64,000 bases of DNA from Musa acuminata AAA Group (GCF_036884655.1 NC_088342.1:30516001-30580000); one strand, 5' to 3'; shown: positions 50,097 to 62,480, numbered from the stretch's first letter. The notes: generated by a model from the sequence alone, not told the origin. Numbers and translations: made by a program.

Positions 50097-52896
50097 TGAA
50101 AATAAAACAAAAAACTAAAAGGTTAGTAGAAAGTTTCAGAAGTTGCAATCTTGAGTTACACAGTATCTTTAGATGCTACATCAGCTACTGGTCAGTGTAT
50201 AAATCCTTTGCTACTATATGGTTTGATAAAGTGCACAAGTTGGTTAGGAAGATTGGTCATTGCAATCCTTTGGTGGAACTTCTAATCCTCATGTAAGGTG
50301 AATTAGTGAGATGACTCGTCTGATTAATTTTGATTGAGAATATGTTAGCTTTAAATGTCTTCTAGTTTTATGCCCAAATGTGATGAATGGATTGAAATGT
50401 CAAAATACTAAGGGGAAAATAGAGATTTTAGTACTCGTGCAACTGGTTAAAGTATTCTCCAGGGGGGATTCTCTAAATGCTTGTCTTAGCTTTCAAAGCC
50501 TCCTTTTGCAGTTGGTTTCTGCATTTGGGATTTACATAGAGCTTTTTCTTCTGGTGCACATTAGAGGCAGTTCAATCGTATATAGAATTAAAAATCAGGA
50601 AAGTTCAATTTTGTGACTTCAACCTTTTCTTACTTCAGTGAACTCTCAGACATTGTTGATTTCTTTTTACTATATGACCAAATTCCTTGTCGAATATATA
50701 AGTAATTGGGGAGCATACACACCCCAGTATTGACATGTTTTACTAATTCTAGCCAAATTTGCAAGAATACAGGCATCCTTGTTTTTCAAACTAAATGACT
50801 CCATTTGACCACATTAACATGTTGATCATTTTCAATATAATTTTTAACAAATTCTTGATTTGCCAAAAGGATATCTCAGAACACATTTAGCTACTCTGAC
50901 ACCGGTAGTGAATCAGAGTTGGCACAGATATTGGTGAATCCTATGGCTTGGCCCTGTGAAGGCTGTCATAGATAGTTGTTCCAGCATTCAGCAGCAATTG
51001 AATTATGAGCTTGTCAGAACTGGCAGTTGGCCGTTCAAAATGATTTCGAGAGAGATGTAAAAAGAAACCCAGAACCTGCATGCTTAGTAGAAGCATTAGC
51101 AGAACCATCACAATTTAAAAACCATCATTGTTTGGGGATGGAATTGCTGAAAATTGAGTTTTCAGTGATTGTAAGAAAGACTCTCAAATCAGAAAATGAC
51201 ACTGACCTTGCAGTAAGTGAGGGTGACAACTTCACCAAGGTTTCAAATATCAATCGGACCAATATATACTGACACAATATCTACTTTTCTTACCAAGCAT
51301 TGAAACCCTTTATCTGCGACCAACTAATGCAAACAATTAACTCTACCTGAATCGGCACAGCAAAATTTCTATGATACTATCATGACCAAGAAGCTAGTCT
51401 TCAAAAGCATATTTAGACAATATCATATTAATAGACTAAAGATAATCAACTAATCTTCATGTTTGCTTAGAAAGATTTTCTGTGTGAAATTATCTAAAAT
51501 GAGGGTTCTACTGCTTTTAAGGTCATTATGATCGCTCCTAATTCTCTTTCTTTCTTAAGAGGCACTGCACATTTGCTTCCCAAAGAAATATTGTACCAAG
51601 TTTGTTGCACTTCGGTGAACCCCCGCATGCAGTTGTTTTCGTACTAGTTTCTGACATTATCAGATCTACTTGTTCTTGTGATTGCTTATATCCTTGCAAG
51701 TAGGTTTGACATGGGGTTTCCATATACACTTTTTTTTTTTTTTTCATCTTTTGCTTTTCTTGTTCATCATGTTCTGTTTATTACACAGTCATTGTGATTC
51801 TAGCCTGAAAATCAACTTCTCAGTCATGGCCTTGATTTCTTCGACATTGAACATGGAATCACACTTTCCATCCATTATTATAAAGTTATAACTAATATAT
51901 TCAGTTTGCTACTTCGAGTTTACCAGTGTTATATGCATGTTTTCCCATAGTTCTGTTGGCTTTATGTTCTTGCTTTTGTTGTTGTTATAGGAAAACTTGT
52001 TAGGAACCAGAAGTATATGAAACTTGACACTTGTAATGACATGACCAAATCTCTATGAGCTTGATCATTCTCTAACTTCTTGCCCATTTTGCAGCAGGAG
52101 TTTCCCCAGTTTATACGACTTGGTAATCTTTTTAAAGCTGAAATACCCTAACATACTAATTCTTCGTTCATCTTTCAGTTCAAACTCGATGAAGTTCTCT
52201 TCAATCGATGACCACATTAAGAGGAGAAGACGACGGGGAGGCTGATCTTTGTCGATGTGAGACTCGGAAGGATAAGCCATCGTCTGTTAAGATCAATGTC
52301 TAAATTAGTTCGGGTGCATCATCCGATCGTGTTAAAGATGTATGTGTTGACAAGTGCATCGGTGAAGGAAAACAAAATCCTGTGCAATGTAACTTGTCAT
52401 TTGTTCTTCATCCCAGGAGGGCATGCTGTTGGTCTCATATTAACACTTGCATTTTCATTTGAATAATGTATCTTACACTTCAAATGCCCGATCACAAAAA
52501 AATCGGATGATCTTCTTCTTTGGACGATGATTGATGAGAGGTCATAGGCCAAGTCTTTGTGAGAAATAAAACTAATGGAAAGACAACACAAATCAGCAGC
52601 AATTGGATGCTGACCACCACCAAAATTAGCAAACTCTTTGAGCAACTAGGTTTTCCACCATACTCGTTTGACAAAAACACCAACCACTTGCAGAATATAT
52701 GAAACCATTGCCCCAAACCTCGTTGATAATTTTCAACACATACCACCGTACAAACCAAAATTTGAATCTTGTCTTGCTTTTGTTTTTGTTTTTTCTCATT
52801 CCAATCTTGCAAGTATCTTCTTGTTCATCGATTTTTCGAAAGCTCTGTTTTTGATTCCTTCAATTTTTATATAACTTAACACCTATTGCGAAATAA

Positions 52897-53070
52897 CTTC
52901 CAAAAGAACATTTTATATAACTTAACAAGAGGAATCTGCAACTCAACTGCAGATTCCTCTTGTTCTGTGTATTTGTTCTGCAACTCAACTGCAGATTCCT
53001 CTTGTTCTGTGTATTCGTTCTGCAACTCAACTTAACAAGAGGAATCTTCCAAAAGAATATTTTATATATT
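52897..53070. repeat. compound hairpin and tandem repeat cluster
   Basis: A perfect 17-bp inverted repeat (AACAAGAGGAATCTGCA, 52924-52940; partner 52948-52964; loop ACTCAAC) is followed by a tandem copy of a 42-bp unit (CTGCAACTCAACTGCAGATT onward). The AACAAGAGGAATCT arm recurs near 53035. The whole is bracketed by near-identical CTTCCAAAAGAA(C/T)ATTTTATATA segments. Confidence 0.85.
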
Positions 53071-53107
53071 TGTTCTTTTTTATATAGTTTTCACAGTTTG
53101 TAATGGG

Positions 53108-53142
53108 GTGCGCAGGCGCGCGCGGCGCACACACACACACAC
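53108..53142. repeat. alternating CG/CA tract (Z-DNA-prone)
   Basis: GTGCGCAGGCGCGCGCGGCG followed by (CA)n in otherwise AT-rich DNA, about 520 bp beyond the QCR9 stop codon. Confidence 0.8.
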
Positions 53143-53662
53143 CTGATGCAACAGGAAAACCTGGAAATCGTAGAACATAATTCCCAACGTTTCCTTTGAT
53201 TATTAGGAGAAAGCTAAGCAGTAGGGAAGATAAACATATTAACACTTCACCAGTAGAGGAATCATTTCTCTGACTGACTAAAATATATGAGCATAAAAAT
53301 GAAAATTTGTTGATACGAGGAGACCTGGGTGAATGTAATTTAATACTTGAGACTTAAAACTTCCAAATCAATATGATAAAAATCTTCAACCATAGCAGCT
53401 CAAAAAACCTTTGAAACTTATTTGCCATGTTTCTTGAGAGTAAAGGGGGGAAACAACAAACATAATGCAAGGTAAGGTTGCACAACAGCACTTTATCCAG
53501 TCCGCAACCAGTAGATCAGGAAAAGAATTTGACCACTTGTTTTTCGACAAGCGTATCAACAGGCTTAGAGTTCCTTATTAGAGAGCATAAAAAGTTTCCC
53601 TATCTGCAACAGGGTCACATAACCTTCTGCATCCTTGAAAATATTTAGAATTTCCATAAACA

Positions 53663-56295
53663 TCATTCTGATTGCCTTTGCCCCAATACTGGAATATCCT
53701 CGTATCTCTTCTGCAAATTAAAGATAGAATCAGCATCTTTATAACTAGAACTGACAACCCTACCAAGAAGGATGTCAACTCGATATCACGCATTGGTTTT
53801 GCATTTTGCTAAAATCAGATGCAAATTTTCAGTTCAAGAAAAATATCGTGCAGAATAAGCCAAACAGAAACAGATTTTTGTTTGTGATGAACAATTGGAG
53901 AAATCTTTTCTATTATGTACGGACTTGCAAAGTGTGATAAACATCGTCTATCATGTATAAACAACTCAGATGTGTATTATGCTTTCAGTAAAACAAAACA
54001 AATTGATTTGTCATTACCTTCAAAATGATTTAAAGAGAAGGGTAATTAGAGACCAGATTTTGGATGATGCAAATTCGGTAGTTTCAACACAATCAGAGCA
54101 TTTCACATTTTCTGTCAGGCTCATAGCATAACATTTAATATAAAACAGAACAACAATTAATTTGATCTTGTTCCGATGTGAACAGACCAAAACTATTACT
54201 CATGTGTTGCCCATGCTACCCTCAAATTCAAAGCTCAAAATTATCTTTATTCGTCATCGGAAACAACTGACAGAAACAAAGCATATTTTTCATTCGTAAG
54301 AGTAATCCACAAAATTAAAATTTCAATGGTTCTGACTGTTTGTTATCCTACATGAAACAGCCTCCATGAGTCCAATTGGTGTTAATTGCTCATCATTAGT
54401 CCACAAAAGGCCTGATTATGCATCCATATAAAAATGTAATCAAATGTACGAATATAGTACCTAGATTGATTATAAAAAAAAGACATCCATAAAGCAAGGG
54501 GACTGAAGCAAATGGAAAACTAGCTGCCTTTCCTTGCTGATCTCCTATTCCCTTAAGATTTTTTTTTTTTTTTATATTATAGTTTGCAATAGATGCTGGA
54601 TATTGATTATCACCTATAAAAGCAGATGTACAAAAATTTAATTAAAATCATGTTGCTCTCACGAGTTATGTATCTATCACATTTGACCAAATTTTACTTT
54701 ACCACCATTGGCAAGGCTATATCATATCCACAACTTTTCTCAAATCTATTGGTTCTTTCCCCAAGTACTGTATTTTCTCATGGATGATCCCTCTTTCAAA
54801 GTTTACATTCAACAACTGACCCTAACACTTTGACACAAAATAAATGTACCAAAATAATTCTTTTTTCTATTGAGATATCTATGCCAACTAATTCTATCAT
54901 CTCTTAAAACAAAATCATGGTAATCAAATAATTTTAATACGTCTGTAATTAGTATTTTCTCACAAAGACTTGCCATGATCTGATATCCAGAGATATGATA
55001 TGCAACCACTAATTATAATCAATGCTTAAAACGAAGTATTAGGTACCAATTATCTTTTATTAAATTAACCATCATTTTACAACTAGAAGATACAACACCA
55101 TAGATTAACGTTTCCAATCCTCCTAGCTAGGATTCCTAGCTTTGCCCTGTTTGACCCTCATGCATTTGGCATGTGTATGCTTTCTTATAGATACAACCAA
55201 GGACTTAAATGTCTAATAGGTAAGTTTATCACTCATCTACCAACAAATTACCTGGTGCTTCAGCAAAGGCAAACATAACTGTTTAAAGTTGAAACACGTG
55301 CAACACAACAATAACAAGACATATATTACCGACTAACATGGATCTTTTCCTGTAATTTGATTTGTTGAAGGCAATGCTTATGGATACTTGAGCATTACTA
55401 GTTTCATATATATAGAATCATAAAATATCTGCATCAGCCAAAATTATCTCATTTAAATATCTAAAGTACAACAAAAAAGAGGTTTCACATGATAAAAATT
55501 CACAAATACGAGTTCTTATCTAGCAATATCGAGGCAGCTTTCCTTTCAATATCACCACGATAGAACACCAAAAATATACGCCAAATCCCAAGTTCAGCTG
55601 TTCAGCATACAATTTATGAGATTAAACCTTTTTTTTTTTTTTTTGGCTAAGCAGCAAGCCTTTCATCTACTCCTTGGCTTTCCTTTTTATTTAAACTTAT
55701 TCTCAAGGGCCGGCCACTCTTGCAAAATAACGAGAAAGAACACCACTTCAAAACATGGGAACAGCCTTAAAAGCAAATAACCAAAGAAAAAAAAAAAAGA
55801 AAGGAAGATTCCAGTAGAGACAACCTAGCATGCACAAGGAAGAAATTTGAGTTATGATATATATTACCCCAACATTATTGTACTCCCACAGCTTGTGAAC
55901 GCCGGAGTCAACCATCTGCAACCAATATCCACGTCGATAAGAAAGTCCTAACAAACTCAAAGATTTATGCTTTCGACCTCACTAATCACCGTAATTAGAA
56001 AATTGGAATAATTATCAATTGTTGCAAGCATAGTTTTTGATCAAATGGTGATCGACGACAATCGAAGGAAAGGACTCTACGAGCGGGACAAACATAAGAA
56101 TGATCGACGTCCAAACAATAAAGAAGAAAAAGCTCCTAACACAAATCGCATCACTGAAGGAAGCGAAAAAGTGGGGGAAGGAGATCGGACCCGCTCTCCG
56201 ACGAAGGCGCCGGCAACAACAAAGGTAACGTAGACGGAGTTGCGGCGCATCAGGACGCGGTACAGCCCCTCCCACACACTCACTGCAGCCGCCAT
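53663..56295 (-). CDS. QCR9: cytochrome b-c1 complex subunit 9 (QCR9), 3 exons
   Basis: Minus-strand exons 56295-56191, 55915-55868 and 53710-53663 give 66 residues in phase with GT-AG introns. Exon 1 encodes MAAAVSVWEGLYRVLMRRNS and the membrane span VYVTFVVAGAFVGER. Exon 2 encodes MVDSGVHKLWEYNNVG. Exon 3 encodes KRYEDIPVLGQRQSE. This matches plant QCR9/UCRX, a small single-span subunit of mitochondrial complex III that associates with the Rieske protein and cytochrome c1. Intron 2 is about 2.2 kb, long relative to the 48-nt exons it joins. The length is close to the usual 70 or so residues. Confidence 0.93.
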
Positions 56296-56589
56296 GACTC
56301 TCGATGCCCTTGTTCGGCTCAGATCCGCCCCCGCCTTCTCTCCTCTCTCTCTGCCCCGTCCGGTTAGGGCTCGATCGCCAGGACGGAGACGCTTCTAATG
56401 TGATCCGATAACGGACAACAAACGCGGGCAGTTTTGGGCTATTTTGGGCCTCAAGTCACAGAAGCCCAAGTATTGGATCAAATCCAGACATCCAAAACAG
56501 TTTTGTCTTTCCTTTTAGTTGTGACAGATCCCGAATTTAGTATTTTATAAAATATGGAAAAAAAATAAAATAAAATAAGATAAATTTCT

Positions 56590-57420
56590 TACTCATCAAA
56601 ATAATAGATTACGAATTAGATCGTATATTTTATTTCATGATTAATGGTCTGACTTGCTTTGATATTTCATTTGGCTTTTATAGAAAGAGCTCAAAGAATG
56701 GACACTAAATTATACATAAATCTGGCTATTTTAAATTTAAAATTGATTGGATTAAGATTCACGTAAAAGTGCAAGTTATATTTACATAGATTTAATGGAT
56801 TAATTCATCTATCCAATTAGATTTTATATAATTTATTTCATAATTAATTATCTTATTTGCTTTGATATTTAGCTTTTTTATCACTTATAGAGGAACTCGA
56901 ATTTGCACTACCATTATGGAACTAAATCTCTATGTTTGTGTGTCAGAGAGATATCCAACTTAATCATGAGTTAACGCTAAATTATACATAAATCTAGCTA
57001 TGCAAACTTCAAATTGATTAGATCAAGATTCATACGATAACATTTGACTATAATAAAAAGTGTAGTTTTAGTAGATTTATTATATTAATTTGTCTATCGA
57101 ATTTAGTAGTTTTACTAAATTTTTTTTCTCTAAGAAAGATATCTTATTTAATTTTCAAGTGTTTATGTATAGGAGGATTAACACCAAATTATACCTAATG
57201 CTGGCTAATCAAATTTAAAATTGCTTGGGTTGATGCAACAACATTTGATTAGAATGAAAGTGAATATATTTATCAGAGCCCATAAATTTTTATTACATCT
57301 AATATATTAATTTGTCTATCAAATTAGATTGTATTATTAATTCTCTTACTTGTTTTGATATTTATCTCTTTCAACATCCATTTGGCTCTCACAAGAAAAG
57401 CTCAAAGTGTAAGAGATGAA
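56590..57420. repeat. degenerate tandem repeat, period about 200-290 bp
   Basis: Three to four diverged copies share phrases such as ATACATAAATCTGGCTA, AAATTGATTGGATTAAGATT, ATTAATTTGTCTATC(A/G)AATT and CTTTGATATTTAGCT. The copies start near 56590, 56810, 57060 and 57290. No coding is seen. The 150 bases up to 57610 are unassigned. Confidence 0.65.
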
Positions 57421-57610
57421 TATTCATCTTAAACATGAGGTATTTATGTTAAGTCTCACATTCAGCGTATTAGCTGATTTGAGTTTCGGAGCATAGATTG
57501 TTTGTACTAATCCAAGTTAGCTTCACATTAGCGCAACACATGGCTGGATTCCTAGTCTGAAAATGACTCAAACTTAGTAATTAAGATCGGCAATTAATCC
57601 AAGTTAGCTA

Positions 57611-60175
57611 TGTTAGGATCAAGTTGGTACTAAGAGGAGGGGGTGAATTAGTGCTTTCGATAAAAAATGATATTGATTCAAAAATTCGTTCGATGAAGCT
57701 TATATCCGAGAAGGCGTATAAACTTAAAAATGTTCGTATAAACTATCGGTTTTCCTTCAATAGGTGAAGACCAACCACCCTCTTACAATACTTTTTCCTT
57801 TTCACAAGTTTAGGAGACAATCCTTACAAGCCTCACACATCTCTTGAACGATCTCAAAACTAGAAAGGGAGGAGGAGGACACTTAGCAATTTTACAACTA
57901 GAAATCTCAAGATTTTTCTTCACACTTTCGTTACTCTTTCATGCAGAAAAGAGTTGTTTATTTATAGACCTCAATGGGTTCAAAAATGGAGCCAAAAAAG
58001 TCTCATCCCTAGTTTCTGAGATACTAGCGGTACCACCACCATTATTGGGCGATACCATCACCTGTAGACTGATACTAGGCGGTACCACAGCTCAGTCTGG
58101 CGGTACTACTGCTTGATAGAGCCTCGGAGACGGGCTCTAGCGATACTATCGCTTGATAGCATTAATTACCGGTTGTACCATCGCCTAATCTGGGCGGTAC
58201 CATCTATTAGGAACGAGTCGACACTAGGGGGGGGGTGTGAATTAGTGCAGCGGTAAAATCATCGGTTTAAGATCTTTCATTTCGATTAAACCCGTTTCGT
58301 AAAGATGCTTAAATTGAAAGCATACGGAAGAGTATAGCAAATAAGGAAGTTTGTAATTAAAGTAAATTACTCAAAAGAAATGCAAACTAGAATTTATAGT
58401 GGTTCGGTTGTCGTGACCTACATCCACTCTCGATTCCTCTTCCGTCGAGGCCACCAGCATCCACTAACGGTCTTTCTTCAATGGGCGAAGACCAACTACC
58501 CTTTTACACCCCTCTTCTCTTTTTCATAGGTTTAGGAGATAACTTTTTACAAGCACATACTCATCTCTAAACAGAATTCTAATTTTAAGCTAGAGGAGGG
58601 GATCTCTCAAGTAATTTCTACAGTATTTTCTCACTTTTAAGTTCTTTGTGCTTGTGTGTTTTAACCAGGGATGAGAGGGGTATTTATAGGCCTCAAATTG
58701 ATTCAAACTTGGAGCCTAAAAAGGTCTCATCCCAGGTTTCCCGGGTCCTAATGGTACCCTCACCTACAGCACTGACACTAGGCAGTACCACCACCCAAGA
58801 GACTGTGTTTGGGTAGTACCATCGCCTAGATTAGCGGTACCACCGCTTGACACTGACACTGGGCGGTACCACCACCCAGTCTGACGGTACCACCACCTGA
58901 CACAGTCTTGGAGACTGTGCCACATGTTGGGTCATTGTTTGGGCATTTCACTTGGCCTAACACAGTCCATACATGGACCCAACTGGCCCCTAATTGGGTT
59001 GCCCCAATTTCAATCCTAATTATGTACTAAATATGAAATTTAAGGCATACACTAAGCAAATCCGGTCCGGTTAGCCTAGGTTTCTTCCTACGAGCTTCCG
59101 GCGAACTTCCGATGATCTCTCGGCAATATTCCAGTAGACTCCCGGCAAGCTCCTGGACTTCACGACGATCTTCTCGGCGAGTTTCGATGAGCTTCTTCGG
59201 CAAGCTCCTGGATTTCTCGATCAATTCTGATAGAACTTCCGATGAATGTCCGGACTTCTGACGAACTCTCGAACTCCCAACGAAGTCTCATTCTTGACTC
59301 CGGGACTTCATTTTGCTTTATGCCTTGATCACTATCATAGTTGATCCTACACAAATAAAACCTACTTTGATCTAGATAATTATTACAAACCTTGAATCAT
59401 GTTGTCTAGTATGTCATTGGTTCATCATCGTTTTGTCCGATTCTTCAGTGCATCGTCCTTTCTTGTGGCCTATTGCCCAATCGGCCAATTGACCTCTGCA
59501 ACTTCGATTTCCTTGGCACAATTTTTGCTTTTCTTAGCCCAATGCCCGAACTTATGGCCCAAAGCCTTCTGCCGATTTGTCGATCGATCCTCTAGCTCGA
59601 CTTCCAATCTTCTGACATGTTCCACTCCGGCCTAACATAATTCTTCCTGCTTTAATTGTCTCTCCCTGATCGAAGCTTCCTGCTTCAGTCAAAATGCAGA
59701 TTAAATCATAAACACTCTTAATTGGTTTCATCATCAAAATATGAGATTCAACACCACCATCGAGACCACCTAGGAGGCTGAGCCCCAAGCGGTTCCATCG
59801 CTTGACGTGGCTCCAAATGGCTGAATGAGCCATCAAATTGGCCCAATTCAGCCATTTTTTTGGCCTAATTGTCCCATATTTGAGTTAGTAGGATTTTTCC
59901 AAAAACTAACTCAAATCAAAGTCCTAACTATGATAGTTAAGGTTATAGCAATTATTTTACTTATAATCTAAGTTGTCTTGCATGTCAATGATTCAACTAA
60001 ACTCTCAGTGAACTTTCGACGAACTCCCGGCAATCTTTTGATAAGCTTTCGGCGAACTCCCAGTGAACTTCCGATAAGCTTTCACTGCATTATCTAATCC
60101 TTCAGTGTATCCCCTAATTCATCCGACCTGATGCCCGATCATTGACTCCGACCCAACTCCGAATCAAGCTTCTAC
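57611..60175 (-). mobile_element. 3' LTR of an outer Copia element, interrupted by a second LTR
   Basis: It starts TGTTAGGATCA with ACTAAGAGGAGGGGGTGAAT, which is the reverse complement of the 3' end of the intact solo LTR at 62475. A minus-strand TATAAATA is near 57957-57966. Its GGCGGTACCACC motif cluster lies at 58028-58200. Sequence resumes after the inner LTR at about 59759 with AAGCGGTTCCATCGCTTGAC. The right end near 60175 is uncertain. It lies just beyond the RNase H remnant at 60540-60718, consistent with being that element's 3' LTR. Confidence 0.7.
58205..59753 (-). mobile_element. solo LTR nested in the outer LTR
   Basis: About 1549 bp. It begins TATTAGGAAC with a nine-base G run and GTGAATTAGTGC, and ends GATTCAACA, the reverse complement of the TGTTGAATC start of the family. 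A minus-strand TATAAATA box lies at 58681-58688. Flanking 5-mers CCATC (58200-58204) and CCACC (59754-59758) suggest a one-mismatch target duplication. It has no internal coding region. Confidence 0.7.
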
Positions 60176-60713
60176 TATCGCAAAGAGAAAGGATTCATAA
60201 AAAAAGATTAAAATATGCATACTAAAAGTTAATGAATCAAATCCCTTTTCTTATAAATAGAAGGAAGAAGGATTCATAAGAAATGATTATTGCATAAAAG
60301 ATCAAGTATACCAAAAGGCTGAATAAAAACTCTTCTCTCATGAAGGATAAAAAATCCATGAATAGACTCTCGTCTTTGGTGAATTATAAAGAAGAAGGAA
60401 CGAAGGAATGATCTTGATTTAAAAAAGGAAACGATCTCGATTTAAAAAGAAAACTCAAGTTACGAAAAATCAAGAAATCCAAAAAATATATAAAGGAATT
60501 CATGCATTCGAAAGATTTAACATGCCTAATTCTCTTCTAATAAAATCAAATTATTCCTCATTTAAAGGTTTCATAAAAATATCGGCTAATTGATGTTTTG
60601 TATCAATAAATTCTAAAGATATATCATGGTTATTAACATAATCTCTAATAAAATGATGCATAATATCAATATGTTTAGTTCTAGAGTGTTGAATAAGATT
60701 TTTTGTTAAACAT

Positions 60714-60718
60714 ATTAC
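60714..60718. repeat. left target-site duplication ATTAC
   Basis: Matches 62476-62480 exactly. Confidence 0.93.
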
Positions 60719-61229
60719 TGTTGAATCTCGGATTTTAATGATGAAGTCAATTGTCATTTATTGTCTAATCTATGTGTTGAGATAAGTGTGCAGGATTAAC
60801 TACGATGAAAGTAAGACATGCAGCAGGAGTTACGTCGGAGTCATGACAATGATCACGTTGGGAGTTCGAGAGCTCGACGGAAGTTCGGACAGTCGTCGGA
60901 GGTTCTGCGGGAACAAATCCGAGAAGTCCAGAAGCTTGCCAAAGAAGCTCGTCGGAACTCGCCAAGTGGATCGTCGCAAGTCCAGGAGTTTGCCGGAAGT
61001 CCGCATGAGCATCACCGAGGGTTCATCGGATGATCGACGGAAATTCGCTGGAAACTTGCCGGAAGAAGCGATTGACGCACCGGAGCAAGCTGCAGATATT
61101 GTCTTAGGATTTATCATAGTTAGCACTAATGATTAAGTTGAAAATGGGAGGTGATCCTATTAGCTTAATCTTGGGGCAATTGGGCCCTTGAAAAACCCAA
61201 ATTGGGCCGAATGGATCAACCCATTCGGA

Positions 61230-61610
61230 CCCTAGTTGCTGTGGGAGGTGCAACCGCCCAAGCCAGGAGGTAGCACCGCCTGGGCTAAGTCTCCCAGGGA
61301 GACTGGGCGGTGCAACCGCCCCAGCCAGGAGGTGCAACCGCCTGGGCTCAGTCTCCGAGCGAGACTGGGCGGTGCAACCTCTCCTGACAAGAGGTAGCAC
61401 CGCCTGAGCTCAAGTTTCGAGCTCTGCCAGGCGGTGCAACCGCCCCAGTCAGGAGGTGCAACCGCCTGAGCTCGGTCTTCGAGCTCTGGCAGAGAGGTGC
61501 AACCGCCCCTGACAGAGGTGGCACCGCCCAGAGGCTCAGTCTTCGAGCTCTGCCAGGCGGTGCAACCGTCCCATTCAGGAGGTGCAACCGTCTGATCCCG
61601 GAATTCCGGG
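61230..61610 (+). repeat. GGTGCAACCGCC palindrome array within the solo LTR
   Basis: About ten blocks of near-palindromic GGCGGTGCAACCGCC or AGGAGGTGCAACCGCC alternate with GAGACTGGGC or CGAGCTCTGCCAG spacers at about 60-bp spacing. This is a GC-rich island inside AT-rich DNA. It lies directly upstream of the TATA box at 61653. The reversed sister LTRs have GGCGGTACCACC in the same place. Confidence 0.85.
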
Positions 61611-61652
61611 AATTGACAGTTTTGAGCTCCAAATTTGAACTGGGTTGAGGCC

Positions 61653-61660
61653 TATAAATA
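61653..61660 (+). promoter_or_regulatory. TATA box of the solo LTR
   Basis: TATAAATA preceded by GGCC. The same box is conserved at the corresponding position in both reversed sister LTRs. Confidence 0.6.
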
Positions 61661-62475
61661 CCCCACCCATTCAGCACTGAAAGGCAACAACTTACACTCA
61701 AAATCTTGATATCTTTCTGTGATTCTTAGAGCTCAAAACTGTTGTAAAAGCCAAAAGTTCTCCTCCTTCTGTTCTTCAAAGTTTGAGTTGTAAAGAGAGG
61801 AGAGAAAACTTCTGTAAGGGTTGTCTCCTAAGCCCGTCAAAAGGAGTGAATATGTAAAAGGGTGGTTGGCCTTCGCCTATTGAAGGAAGGCCTCTAGTTG
61901 ACGTCGATGACCTCGTCGGTGGAGGAAGCCAAAAGTGGAGTAGGTCAAGATTGACCGAACCACTCTAAATCTTGGTTTGCATTTCCTTTGAGCATTTTAC
62001 CTTCACTGCAAACTTCTCAATAGCTTACTGCCTTCTGCGATTTTACGAACAAGTTTCTAAGTTCAGAACTTTCCGAATTTGCGTTTAGACGTAAATCAGC
62101 TTTTTTCGTACGATCATCATATTTCAGTTTACGTTTTGATTTCAATCATAACTGTTTACTGCCTTCTGCGATCTTACGAACAAGTTTCTAAGTTCAGAAC
62201 TTTCCAAATCTGCGTTTAGACGTAAATCGGCTTTTATCGTACGAACGTCGCATTTTAGTTTGCGCTTGTATTCTGCTTTCCATCATAAACTACAAACTGC
62301 CTTCGTAGATCTACTTTAACGTCATCTCGCTTAATCTCAAGTTAAAGTAATCTTAGAATCGGCTTTCACATCAAAATCGTTTTTATCGAACGAACGCAGC
62401 TTTCGTTTTAATCGCTGAAAAATTTCCGCTGCACTAATTCACCCCCCCCCCCTCTTAGTGCTATTGATCCTAACA

Positions 62476-62480
62476 ATTAC
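62476..62480. repeat. right target-site duplication ATTAC
   Basis: Identical to 60714-60718. Confidence 0.93.

Larger units (their letters stand above)
50097..53660. other. intergenic DNA, no gene recognised
   Basis: Only short open frames without domains. The interval 50880-51270 has slightly coding-like sequence, including an 81-codon frame from 51027, but no family I recognise. A hairpin/tandem cluster lies at 52890-53070 and a CG/CA alternating tract at 53108-53142. The left part probably includes the 3' UTR of the preceding gene, the right end the 3' UTR of QCR9. Confidence 0.45.
60719..62475 (+). mobile_element. 1757-bp solo LTR (Copia, long-LTR type)
   Basis: Starts TGTTGAATCTCGG and ends TTGATCCTAACA, flanked by an identical ATTAC duplication. 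It contains a TATAAATA promoter box at 61653-61660, about 70 bp before a stretch typical of LTR transcription starts. No internal coding sequence is present. It therefore arose by insertion followed by LTR-LTR recombination. Members of the same family form the reversed LTRs at 57.6-60.2 kb. Confidence 0.93.

Noticed and set aside
61104..61701. Minus-strand open frames through the GGTGCAACCGCC array
   Set aside because: They translate the LTR palindrome repeats (RRLHLL-type repeats). The sequence is an LTR, not a coding gene.
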